The translations under genes were made by a program, and so were the position numbers. This document shows positions 1 through 5,656 of a stretch of DNA of 7,070 nt, in pieces. This DNA comes from an uncultured Oscillospiraceae bacterium. Its GTDB lineage: Bacteria; Bacillota; Clostridia; Oscillospirales; Acutalibacteraceae. The notes under the pieces were generated by a model, which searched no databases, had not been told where the DNA came from, and saw only the letters and a program-made list of their open reading frames with translations. Where the stretch lies: the NCBI GenBank assembly GCA_910588935.1, contig CAJUSM010000086.1, positions 1 through 7,070 of the forward strand. The letters run 5' to 3'. Each line of letters starts with the position of its first letter. Positions within the stretch are counted from its first letter, which is position 1.

Positions 1-235
1 ACTGCCTGCTTGATCCCTCTGTTATTTCTCTTATACTTGAAAATTGATTTCCCTGTCTATGGTACGCGGCGCTGCAAATATGAAAGTTCATCGAGAGAAA
101 GCAAGGCGTTAGCTGGCCAGGGAAATGCACCAAGGTCTGGCCGCCCTTCTCTCTCCCCTTTCTAGCCAAACACCTTATTCACAGATTCTTTACGTACAAA
201 CTACTGCAACAGTTTGAAAGAAAGGAATAAACAAA
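1..235. other. Stretch without a supported gene (left edge)
   Basis: I see no convincing gene here. Reading frame 1 is open from the window edge to a TAG at 163-165 (54 codons) and starts with a hydrophobic run (LIPLLFLLYLKI) followed by basic and serine-rich residues. It could be the 3' end of a membrane-protein gene entering from the left, but nothing in it is recognisable and the length is within chance. A 6-bp inverted repeat (GGCCAG 115-120, CTGGCC 137-142) is also present, too weak to interpret. The last 15 bases carry the ribosome-binding site of the next, decayed gene (AAAGGA, 221-226, nine bases before an ATG). Confidence 0.3.
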
Positions 236-822
236 ATGTCGATTATGCTATTTGATTATGAACTTAAGGTGATGAATGCACTCTAGCGCGAGGGCAACCG
301 CACCGCCAAAGAGCTAGAACGCTATACCCCCTTTGGCCTGACCTCAAAGACTGACCCCATACCGGCACACTGACTATGGATTGGAATAGCACTCCCGTGC
401 ACAGCCTTTTCGATAGGGAACGCCAGCTCTATGTTGCCAATAGCTTGGGCAGTGACGGGCAGAGCCTAGAAGCGGTCTATGAAAACGGAAAGCTTACCGG
501 CCTTCGTGTTAGTACGGAGGAAGGCTATATGGAAACCGGCGCGGTCATAGACGCTGAGGCAACTGTTGCCGAAGATGATGGAACCGCCTCTGGAAAAACC
601 ATTGCAGAATACATGGAGCAGTACGTCCCCTACGGCTTGAGCTGCCAGGAGGTGAATGGCAAAAAAATCATTCACTATAATGGCCAAACAGTGGAGAGCA
701 TCTCTGACCTGCGCCCGAACGGCAGCGTGTTTTCGGTGGGTTCCACCGATGGCGGGGAGGTTAAATTGGTTACAGTCTATGACTCCACTGGAGAACTAAG
801 CTGGCTTCAGCTGCTTCCCTAA
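236..822 (+). pseudogene. Decayed gene for a two-repeat protein (resembles C-terminal modules of clostridial M56/BlaR1-like proteins)
   Basis: An ATG at 236 lies nine bases after AAAGGA and reads MSIMLFDYELKVMNAL, then hits TAG (284-286). It continues as REGNRTAKELERYTPFGLT and loses frame near 353-358. Restoring one base there joins it to TGTLTMDWNSTPVHSLFD in the frame open to the TAA at 820-822, so the 376-822 frame is the 3' portion of a longer gene rather than a gene starting at ATG 376. Repaired, the protein has two similar units of about 65-70 residues. Unit 1 is ELERYTPFGL through VYENGKLTGLRV and unit 2 is EYMEQYVPYGL through VYDSTGELSWLQL; each has a short N-G/S-x-x-V strand motif in the middle. 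From memory, such YxPFGL...YENGxLTGLRV modules occur at the C-termini of some M56 metallopeptidase/BlaR1-like proteins. That is recall, not a search. No membrane segment or HExxH is present here. Function unknown; decay is fairly certain. Confidence 0.65.
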
Positions 823-908
823 GAAGCCGGCACACCTGGCTGTAGATGCTTCGAGGTGGAGAAATTAAAGTATGTATGCTCTTGTCCAGCGGACTTCAGG
901 AAAAGTGG

Positions 909-1408
909 CTTAGCAACTTTATGCAGTAAAAGATTTTGCAATAACTCCCTCTCGCTCAGCCGAGACACAGGAATTGCCTCAACTCGCGGCAATATGACCT
1001 GCCCAGTCTGGCATCCCTGCACGTTGACCAGGTCACTTATATGAGTGCCCATCTACCTGATGTTTCAAGTCTTCCAATCGATTATAGTAGTTAATAGTCG
1101 TTCCGTCATTTTTATGAATATAGATTTTCCTGCCTACCGCTTCACAATATACAATTTCAGCTAGGGAAATAACCTCGCATGGGTTCCCCGCTGACATAGT
1201 AATTTGGCAGTCTCCATTCCATCTGGGGTTTCCATTTTAATATCCAGAAAAATCAAATCAAAGTTACCGGTTTCCAATAAGGTATGTCCATTTAGAAACT
1301 GTTAACACAGTAAGATGAAATCTGCCTTTCTTTCATATACTTTGCAAGCCGATTCGAAATTTTCTGGGCCATAATCGGCTCATCATTACAAATCGCAAAT
1401 TTTATCAT
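909..1408 (-). pseudogene. LytTR-family response regulator, decayed and internally deleted
   Basis: On the minus strand, AGGTGAGGA (1420-1412) precedes an ATG at 1408-1406. The frame reads MIKFAICNDEPIMAQKISNR... and stops at TAA (1294-1292). One missing base there restores NGHTLLETGNFDLIFLDIKM, the receiver core with its phospho-acceptor aspartate (codon 1244-1242). The frame then passes straight into QRGT, and after another one-base shift into CEVISLAEIVYCE, RKIYIHKNDGTT and NYYNRLEDL, a typical LytTR DNA-binding domain. A last shift near 1040-1050 joins the tail GCQTGQVILP...IPVSRLSEREL. The second half of the receiver (including the KP lysine loop) and the linker are missing, as is part of the LytTR core. 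The relic is 500 bases against roughly 720 for an intact member. Intact members (AgrA/LytR type) bind promoter direct repeats and are controlled by a sensor kinase; no kinase gene is visible here. One acidic-pocket residue also reads Asn (CNDE instead of CDDE). Confidence 0.85.
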
Positions 1409-1457
1409 TTGTCCTCACCTTAAAATAAACAAACACAGATTTCTTGCGGTCCCATAA

Positions 1458-1497
1458 AATGTTTCCACGACTACACCCGTAGAATGTGTGAAACATT
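1458..1497. repeat. Long imperfect hairpin upstream of the LytTR relic
   Basis: AATGTTTC (1458-1465) pairs with GAAACATT (1490-1497). Inside, CAC pairs with GTG, and CTAC pairs with GTAG around an ACCC loop, giving about 15 base pairs with small internal loops. It sits 50-90 bases upstream of the relic's start codon. No U-run follows on either strand, so it is not a clear terminator. It may be a leader structure, an operator or part of a repeat element. Confidence 0.45.
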
Positions 1498-1620
1498 AGG
1501 GGTTAGAGCATGTTTGAAAAAACGAAAAACTGTCTTATTGCCCAGAAGCGGCCATCTTCCGCATCGATAATCCTCGAAATACGCAAGTATTACTTGCGGC
1601 TTTTCCTTGAAGCTGACCAC
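1471..1620 (-). other. Possible dispersed intergenic repeat with a 49-codon open frame
   Basis: A minus-strand frame from GTG (1620-1618) to TAG (1473-1471) reads through KEKPQVILAYFEDY, CGRWPLLGNKTVFRFFKHAL and on to the stop. No ribosome-binding site precedes it, so I do not call it a gene. It spans the palindrome at 1582-1598. I have an impression that similar DNA recurs between genes of gut Clostridia, which would make this a repeat whose open frame is incidental. That recollection cannot be verified here. Confidence 0.25.
1582..1598. repeat. Perfect palindrome, 8-bp arms
   Basis: CGCAAGTA and TACTTGCG flank a single T. The two arms are perfect reverse complements. It lies in the gene-free stretch between two pseudogenes, so it could be a protein-binding site or the core of a repeat element. 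Confidence 0.5.
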
Positions 1621-1739
1621 TTATACTCAAGAAGCCAGCATTTCCACAACACATAGTAGGTTGGCCATATAGGATGTGCCACAAAAATGAAATGTGCAGA
1701 AAACAATTTCATAATCTGCACATCAATGAAGGAAATTAG
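1621..1739. other. Remaining gene-free stretch before the methyltransferase relic
   Basis: No reading frame or promoter with both hexamers is convincing here. The only structure is an inverted repeat, ATGTGCAGA (1692-1700) and TCTGCACAT (1715-1723), with perfect 9-bp arms 14 bases apart. It ends 16 bases before the ATG at 1740, next to the Shine-Dalgarno GAAGGA (1728-1733). In that position it may have been an operator or a leader hairpin controlling the now-dead gene. Confidence 0.4.
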
Positions 1740-2178
1740 ATGTCATTTTATCGGATAGTTCCTAAATCATACTCTTTTTTTACACTTTTGCACATGGGTC
1801 GGTATCTAACCCGCCAAATGTGTGTCCCAGGCTAAATACTTCATTCTGGATCGTCTGCGGGAGCATATGCGAAAAAATGTAGCAAAGGAAACTTGAAAAC
1901 ATAGCCGTGGTAGATAGTTTATGCCATTTCCTGCCTTATGATAGTAATACCTTTGATATTGTTATGTCCGACCATGTAATCGGATATGACTATGAAAAAA
2001 CCTACTGCACTGGACGAGTCACTAAACCAGGAGACTGGATATTAGATTGCCCTGGAGAGGATGACCAAAGGAAAGCCGCTGACCAGGAGATGCTAAGCCG
2101 TGGTTTTGAGCCACTCTATTGCAAAAGTAAAAACGGCGGCAATGTGTATCGCTACCGAAAGCAAGTACAAAAACAAGG
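1740..2178 (+). pseudogene. Class I SAM-dependent methyltransferase relic
   Basis: GAAGGA (1728-1733) lies six bases before an ATG at 1740. That frame (MSFYRIVPKSYSFF...) stops at TAA 1833-1835. Shifting frame continues as KYFILDRLREHMRKN (1834 onward) to TGA at 1894-1896. A further one-base shift enters LENIAVVDSLCHFLPYD, then TFDIVMSDHVIG (the motif IV/post-IV region of type-11 methyltransferases), RVTKPGDW (usual R-V-x-K-P-G-G) and ILDCPGEDD. It ends in GGNVYRYRKQV, after which no stop is met and the frame runs through the terminator to 2374. The glycine-rich SAM-binding motif I (usual D-x-G-x-G-x-G) is absent, so the N-terminal half is deleted or scrambled. The GTG-started 155-residue frame at 1907 is the surviving 3' part, not an independent gene. 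In intact form it would transfer a methyl group from SAM to an unknown small molecule. Confidence 0.75.
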
Positions 2179-2223
2179 AAAGCACCCCACCCGGAATAAT
2201 TACCGGTTAGGGTGCTTTCTTTT
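2179..2223. terminator. Bidirectional rho-independent terminator between convergent genes
   Basis: AAAGCACCC (2179-2187) pairs with GGGTGCTTT (2210-2218), and an inner CCGG/CCGG continues the stem with two mismatches. On + the stem is followed by CTTTTGTT; on - it is followed by CCTTGTTTTT. It lies just after the + methyltransferase relic and downstream of the - antiporter, so it can serve both. Confidence 0.85.
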
Positions 2224-2287
2224 GTTAATCTTTGCTTATGATGCAGAGCCTTTATATTTGTATTACTTTTATCTCAACAACATATTT

Positions 2288-3550
2288 TTACACTTTTGCT
2301 GTCTTTGCCTGTTCCTTCGGCTGAATATCTCCAGCGGCAGTCAGCGCAAGCTTGGTCAGTGTTGGGCCTACTAACTCGTAAACAAGCACGCCAAATAACA
2401 CAATGCTGCGAATCGTCGCGCCAGTTTCGCCAAGCGCGCCTACTTGAGACGCCATCCCTAACGCAACACCAGCTTGAGGAAGTAGAGTAATCCCCAAATA
2501 CTTTTGAATAGACGGATCGCACCCTGCCAGTCGGCTACCAAACTTCGCACCAAAATATTTGCCTACCGAACGAGAGAGGATGTACAGTAGTCCAATACCC
2601 ACAATAGCAACATCGGCAAAGACATCTAAATGGAGTTCAGCGCCGCTGAGCACAAAGAACAAGGTCAGCAAGGGGGCCGACCATTTGTCCGCCCGGCTCA
2701 TCAAATCCTCTGAATTGGGACAAGTATTGCAGAATACTGTACCCAGCATCATGCATACCAGTAACGAAGAGAATTTTACTGTAAGGCCCAACACTTGAAA
2801 ACTTACCATGGACAGTGCTACCGCCGCTACCACAAAACCGGCAATCATTGCCACACGGTTACGGTTGGAGAGAAACCACTTTTCCATAAAAGTAAGCACC
2901 CAGCCCAAAAGTGCCCCCAATGCCAAGGAAAGAAGAATCTCCAGCAAAGGCTCTACCACAATGGAGGCCAAGCTGGCGCCCTGAGAGTCCATGGCCTGCG
3001 CCGCGCCAAATGAAATGGCAAAGACAACCAGTCCCACTGCGTCGTCTAATGCAACTACGGGCAAAAGGATGTCTGTAAGGGGGCCCTTAGCCTTATATTG
3101 ACGCACTACCATTAAGGTAGCAGCCGGCGCAGTAGCCGCGGCAATGGCTCCCAACGTAATAGCGGCAGATATCGGCAGCTTATCACCCAGCACAAAAAAA
3201 TGGAGAAGCAACAAAACCACGTCAACTGTCAACGCAGCCACAACAGCCTGAAAAACGCCTACGATGGTAGCGGCTTTACCTGTTGTACGCAGAGATGACA
3301 ACCGAAATTCACTACCGATCGCAAAAGCAATAAAGCCCAGAGCCACATCACAAATAGGCTGATATGTATCCACCAATTCAAAATTGTTGAAGCCCACGCC
3401 TGGTATGCCTAACCGGCCAATCAGGCAAGGTCCAAGAAGCACCCCGGCCATTAAGTAGGAAGTCACATCCGGCAGATGAAAACGCTTAAACAGACGGGTC
3501 ATCATCAGTCCGGCCACCAAAGCCACAGAAATACACAGCAGCAGAATCAT
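2288..3550 (-). CDS. Cation:proton antiporter, CPA2 (KefB/NapA-like) family
   Basis: Integral membrane exchanger that swaps protons for Na+ or K+ across the cytoplasmic membrane. The 420-residue protein is almost wholly hydrophobic with about 12-13 predicted helices. It has the early AGVLLGP motif, TAPAATLMVVRQYKAKGPL, and then VALDDAVGLVVF, whose adjacent aspartates (residues 169-170 from this start) match the ion-binding DD pair of electrogenic CPA2 antiporters. Late motifs FFVLSGAELHLDV and KYLGITLLPQAGVALGM are also typical. It ends soon after the last helix, with no RCK/TrkA-N regulatory domain. Start choice: the frame is open back to TTG 3628, but that TTG is the -35 box of the gene's own promoter. 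AGAGGG (3564-3559) lies eight bases before ATG 3550; ATG 3556 is the alternative. It is transcribed alone and ends at the shared terminator. The exact ion cannot be told from sequence. Confidence 0.92.
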   Translation of the reverse strand: MILLLCISVALVAGLMMTRLFKRFHLPDVTSYLMAGVLLGPCLIGRLGIPGVGFNNFELVDTYQPICDVALGFIAFAIGSEFRLSSLRTTGKAATIVGVFQAVVAALTVDVVLLLLHFFVLGDKLPISAAITLGAIAAATAPAATLMVVRQYKAKGPLTDILLPVVALDDAVGLVVFAISFGAAQAMDSQGASLASIVVEPLLEILLSLALGALLGWVLTFMEKWFLSNRNRVAMIAGFVVAAVALSMVSFQVLGLTVKFSSLLVCMMLGTVFCNTCPNSEDLMSRADKWSAPLLTLFFVLSGAELHLDVFADVAIVGIGLLYILSRSVGKYFGAKFGSRLAGCDPSIQKYLGITLLPQAGVALGMASQVGALGETGATIRSIVLFGVLVYELVGPTLTKLALTAAGDIQPKEQAKTAKV

Positions 3551-3558
3551 ATTCATTT

Positions 3559-3564
3559 CCCTCT
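3559..3564 (-). promoter_or_regulatory. Ribosome-binding site that decides the antiporter start
   Basis: AGAGGG on the minus strand lies eight bases upstream of ATG 3550-3548 and only two from ATG 3556-3554. The spacing favours the downstream ATG, giving the protein start MILLLCISVALVAG at the first membrane helix. Confidence 0.7.
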
Positions 3565-3599
3565 TCCACTTTATTTTAGGCTCCATGAGAACCCTACTT

Positions 3600-3628
3600 A
3601 TTTTATCCTCACTATATTGATTTGTCAA
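3600..3628 (-). promoter_or_regulatory. Sigma-A promoter of the antiporter gene
   Basis: TTGACA (3628-3623, perfect -35) and TAAAAT (3605-3600, 5 of 6 for -10) are separated by exactly 17 bases on the minus strand. Transcription should start near 3593, leaving a leader of about 40 bases. It shows that the antiporter is expressed separately from the lipoprotein gene upstream. Confidence 0.85.
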
Positions 3629-3672
3629 CTGTGGAAATATAGAGAAATAGCGCCTTAACCGTCCCTCCTCTT

Positions 3673-3822
3673 TTACTGCTCCGCGTAGCGGTTTTTTCCA
3701 GCAAAAGAAAGGATGACACTGTTGGTCTCCCCTACTTCTTGGTTGGTAGTTTGAGGGAAAGTTTCAACCGCTGTTTGCTGGGTTATCGTACAATATACCT
3801 TAATGTTGTTTTCTAATTGGTC
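3673..3822 (-). other. Open 49-codon tail downstream of the lipoprotein gene, possible gene remnant
   Basis: After the lipoprotein stop (TAG 3831-3829) the same frame reads CGA, a second TAG, then 49 sense codons (DQLENNIKVYCTITQQ... to SFAGKNRYAEQ) and TAA (3675-3673). It has no start codon or ribosome-binding site. It is followed by an orphan Shine-Dalgarno-like GAGGAGGGAC (3670-3661) with no start codon at usable spacing. It may be the tail of a lost gene or a former extension of the lipoprotein, or it may be chance; composition looks protein-like but I recognise no family. The rest of the 278-base gap holds only the antiporter promoter and leader. Confidence 0.25.
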
Positions 3823-3828
3823 CTATCG

Positions 3829-5112
3829 CTAGCTTTCTTCCAGTTCTATGCTCATTACGCGATAAGCCTCATGAACCAACTTGTTGATTTTTTCCTCATC
3901 TTGAGCAGAATAAGCTTGCATGCATTCGCGGTATAGCTTTGCAATATGATTTTCCTGCATCCCATGAAAACGCACACAGGTAATTTGGTCGCGAACCCTA
4001 CAGTATTCTTGATAATTCTCTTCACTCCAATTCCACCGTAAAACAGGGTTTTCTGGACTCAATAAGGCATTGTGAGTAGGCAGCGCGATATAGTTTATTA
4101 TGTAGTTGTACACATCGGAATACTGCTGAATCTCCTGGCTAAGCAGATAATCTAGCAGAAAAAAAGCTCCCTCTGGATCCTTAGTATTACGGTTGACACA
4201 TGCATAGGTGTCTACAATAGCGGTTATCCCGCCATTTTCCTGATACATAGGAATCATTGATAAAGGATCGGTTTCGCTAAAAATTTCGGGATACCCTGGA
4301 ATATCTCGCTGTTTCATGTTTCCCTGCAAAACCCCCATATTCAGCCGTAAATGGCTGGGCAAATGGGAATAGTCCCGATCATTGAGTTCCATAAGCTCCA
4401 AAATTTTCTGTTTCAGCTCGTCCTCGCTAAAAAGCAGTTTTTCTTCATCAAAGTCTGCCAGCTGGCCGAACACATGGGATGCAAACAGGTTGTGGGTAAA
4501 GCCGAAAGCTCCCTGCACATCATTTGCCGCGCCAGCCAGCACACCAGTTTCATCTGCCAGAACATCCTCCCAATTCAACTCTCGGGAGGGCTCATGGCTT
4601 ACATCGGATTTTCGGTAGAGAGTTATAGGAAAAGTATATCCAAGCGGGAGAAGCAGCTGCTCATCTTTATACTTTCCAATTTCCATGACAGCTTGGTTAA
4701 GCTGCTCCCACTCCATATACTTTGCTTGTGCAATATACTTGTCTAAAGGGAGCATGTAGTTTTGTTTCATAATTGTATGTGGAAAACGAAATAGCGGGGT
4801 TTCCGTACCAGAATTTACAACAAAAACATCCGGCCCGCCTCCTGAGGCAATCTCTGTACGGATACGGTCAATTACGCTTTCTCGCTCACTGCCCTTACTG
4901 GGGATCACCTCAACCGTTACCTCCTGAGGTCCCCCCTCTTTCTCAGCATTGTCCACGAGTCGCTGAAACGCCCCTTGTATTTCTCCTACATTTCCTGAAT
5001 TCACTCCAGTTAAGTCTACACAGATGCGCAAAGGTCCAGTGGGTTCTTTGTGGCCGCAGCCTACCTGGATAACCAAAAGCAGTGCAGTGCAGAATAAAAG
5101 CAATTTCTTCAT
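3829..5112 (-). CDS. Extracellular solute-binding lipoprotein (ABC sugar-binding type)
   Basis: Predicted to be a membrane-anchored receptor that captures a solute, probably an oligosaccharide, outside the cell and hands it to an ABC permease. GGAGG lies seven bases before the ATG. MKKLLLFCTALLLVIQVGC is a lipoprotein signal with the lipidated cysteine at residue 19; glutamine at -3 of the lipobox is unusual. The 427-residue length fits the family. Typical landmarks are IRTEIASGGGPDVFVVN (84-100), YMLPLDKYI (119-127), YKDEQLLLPLGYTFPITLYR (148-167) and the late NTKDPEGAFFLLDYLLSQEIQ (residues 309-329), where these proteins usually have K-x-P-E-A-A-W-x-F-L. Sequence similarity is otherwise low, so the ligand is unknown. 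No permease or ATPase gene lies next to it: upstream is a small secreted protein, downstream a separately promoted antiporter. It may serve a transporter encoded elsewhere, or act as a sensor component. The frame is intact. Confidence 0.85.
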   Translation of the reverse strand: MKKLLLFCTALLLVIQVGCGHKEPTGPLRICVDLTGVNSGNVGEIQGAFQRLVDNAEKEGGPQEVTVEVIPSKGSERESVIDRIRTEIASGGGPDVFVVNSGTETPLFRFPHTIMKQNYMLPLDKYIAQAKYMEWEQLNQAVMEIGKYKDEQLLLPLGYTFPITLYRKSDVSHEPSRELNWEDVLADETGVLAGAANDVQGAFGFTHNLFASHVFGQLADFDEEKLLFSEDELKQKILELMELNDRDYSHLPSHLRLNMGVLQGNMKQRDIPGYPEIFSETDPLSMIPMYQENGGITAIVDTYACVNRNTKDPEGAFFLLDYLLSQEIQQYSDVYNYIINYIALPTHNALLSPENPVLRWNWSEENYQEYCRVRDQITCVRFHGMQENHIAKLYRECMQAYSAQDEEKINKLVHEAYRVMSIELEES

Positions 5113-5141
5113 AGGTATGCCTCCGGTTGTTTATATAATTG

Positions 5142-5169
5142 AACCCCCGATCCCAAGGAACCGAGGGTT
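5142..5169 (-). terminator. GC-rich hairpin between the six-cysteine gene and the lipoprotein gene
   Basis: Read on the minus strand, AACCCTCGGTTCC pairs with GGGATCGGGGGTT over up to 13 positions, three of them G-U, with a minimal loop. It lies 11 bases past the stop at 5181, as a terminator would, but the following CAATTATATAAAC has no real U-run. It may instead be a partial terminator or an RNA-processing stem that sets the ratio of the two genes. A weak TTGGGA/TATAAA pair (15-base spacing) overlaps it as a possible promoter for the lipoprotein. Confidence 0.45.
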
Positions 5170-5180
5170 TCCCATACTAC

Positions 5181-5477
5181 TCAGTTTTTATACGGACATT
5201 CTGTATAAGTATTATATTCAATCGTATGATTTCCACAAACTCCACATTCAACTAACGAATAGGGTGTTATTGCTTGATGTTCATGTACTGTTTTTTTGTA
5301 AGGGCAGGTATCAACGCGAACTCCACGCACATAGTTTTTTGTCCACCAACCTGCATTTTCGTTACCACAACGATCACACTTTTGAAGCCACCTTGCGCTT
5401 GCCATGGCATGAGTAGAAAAAGCACCCACCATTAGCACAGCTGCCGCAAACATAGCCAAAACCTTCTTTGTTTTCAT
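5181..5477 (-). CDS. Small secreted six-cysteine protein with two zinc-ribbon-like half-repeats
   Basis: A 98-residue protein of unknown function. GGAG of AAAGGAG ends six bases before the ATG. The first 26 residues are a Sec signal peptide: basic start (MKTKK), a hydrophobic core and a likely cleavage after A-M-A. The mature part is about 72 residues and has two similar halves. The first has C34-x2-C37 with CDRCGNE and then DTCPYKK (C58); the second has C78-x2-C81 with CGVCGNH and then TECPYKN (C94). Each half gives C-x2-C...C, and a histidine pair (H65, H67) lies between them, so one metal site per half, or disulfides, are possible. Tyr and Trp are abundant. Secreted proteins of this shape occur as unnamed hypotheticals in Firmicutes (recall, not checked). 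It has a strong promoter far upstream and a long structured leader. The frame is intact. Metal binding is inferred from cysteine spacing only. Confidence 0.8.
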   Translation of the reverse strand: MKTKKVLAMFAAAVLMVGAFSTHAMASARWLQKCDRCGNENAGWWTKNYVRGVRVDTCPYKKTVHEHQAITPYSLVECGVCGNHTIEYNTYTECPYKN

Positions 5478-5504
5478 GGATGTCTCCTTTCAGATTCGAC
5501 ACAA

Positions 5505-5519
5505 TAAGTATGATACTTA
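5505..5519. repeat. 15-base palindrome close to the six-cysteine gene
   Basis: TAAGTAT and ATACTTA flank one G, with perfect 7-bp arms. It lies 28 bases upstream of the start codon and just before the ribosome-binding site. It could be an operator, or a short hairpin in the leader. Confidence 0.45.
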
Positions 5520-5532
5520 AATGATTAAAATT

Positions 5533-5551
5533 CTGCGCAAAAAATGCGCAG
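5533..5551 (-). terminator. Terminator-like hairpin in the leader
   Basis: On the minus strand CTGCGCA, a five-T loop and TGCGCAG form a perfect 7-bp GC-rich stem, followed by AATTTTAAT. The tail is poorer than a normal terminator. Its place, after the alternative stems and before the start codon, is where an attenuator would be. It may equally be a simple leader hairpin. Confidence 0.4.
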
Positions 5552-5644
5552 TAGGAACAAGAAAAGCCAAACAGCAAAATAATGCCATCTGATTTTCCCC
5601 ACACCGCAATACAATGGCTTTTGCATACGGCGCCTTTATTCTCA

Positions 5645-5656
5645 GACCGGCCGGTC
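5645..5656. repeat. 12-base perfect GC-rich palindrome
   Basis: GACCGGCCGGTC is self-complementary with no spacer, inside the long leader. As RNA it cannot form a tight hairpin on its own, but it could pair between molecules or serve as a DNA-binding site. The AT-rich flanks make it stand out. Confidence 0.4.

Noticed and set aside
376..822. Intact 148-residue protein gene starting at ATG 376
   Set aside because: Upstream sequence in another frame encodes the missing first part of the same repeat unit, with its own ribosome-binding site at 221-226. ATG 376 lacks a good site and is internal.
819..1052. Independent 77-residue gene on the minus strand
   Set aside because: Its sequence is the C-terminal part of a LytTR domain that continues upstream in other frames; it is part of the regulator relic.
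1907..2374. 155-residue gene starting at GTG 1907
   Set aside because: It begins in the middle of a methyltransferase fold, with matching sequence upstream in other frames, and runs through a terminator. It is the 3' part of a pseudogene.
3681..3697. Terminator on + (CCGC-GTA-GCGG followed by six T)
   Set aside because: The stem is only 4 bp and no + strand gene lies upstream that would need it.
4351..4746. 131-residue + frame, and others opposite the lipoprotein
   Set aside because: They are antisense to the well-supported solute-binding lipoprotein, with no start signals or recognisable motifs.
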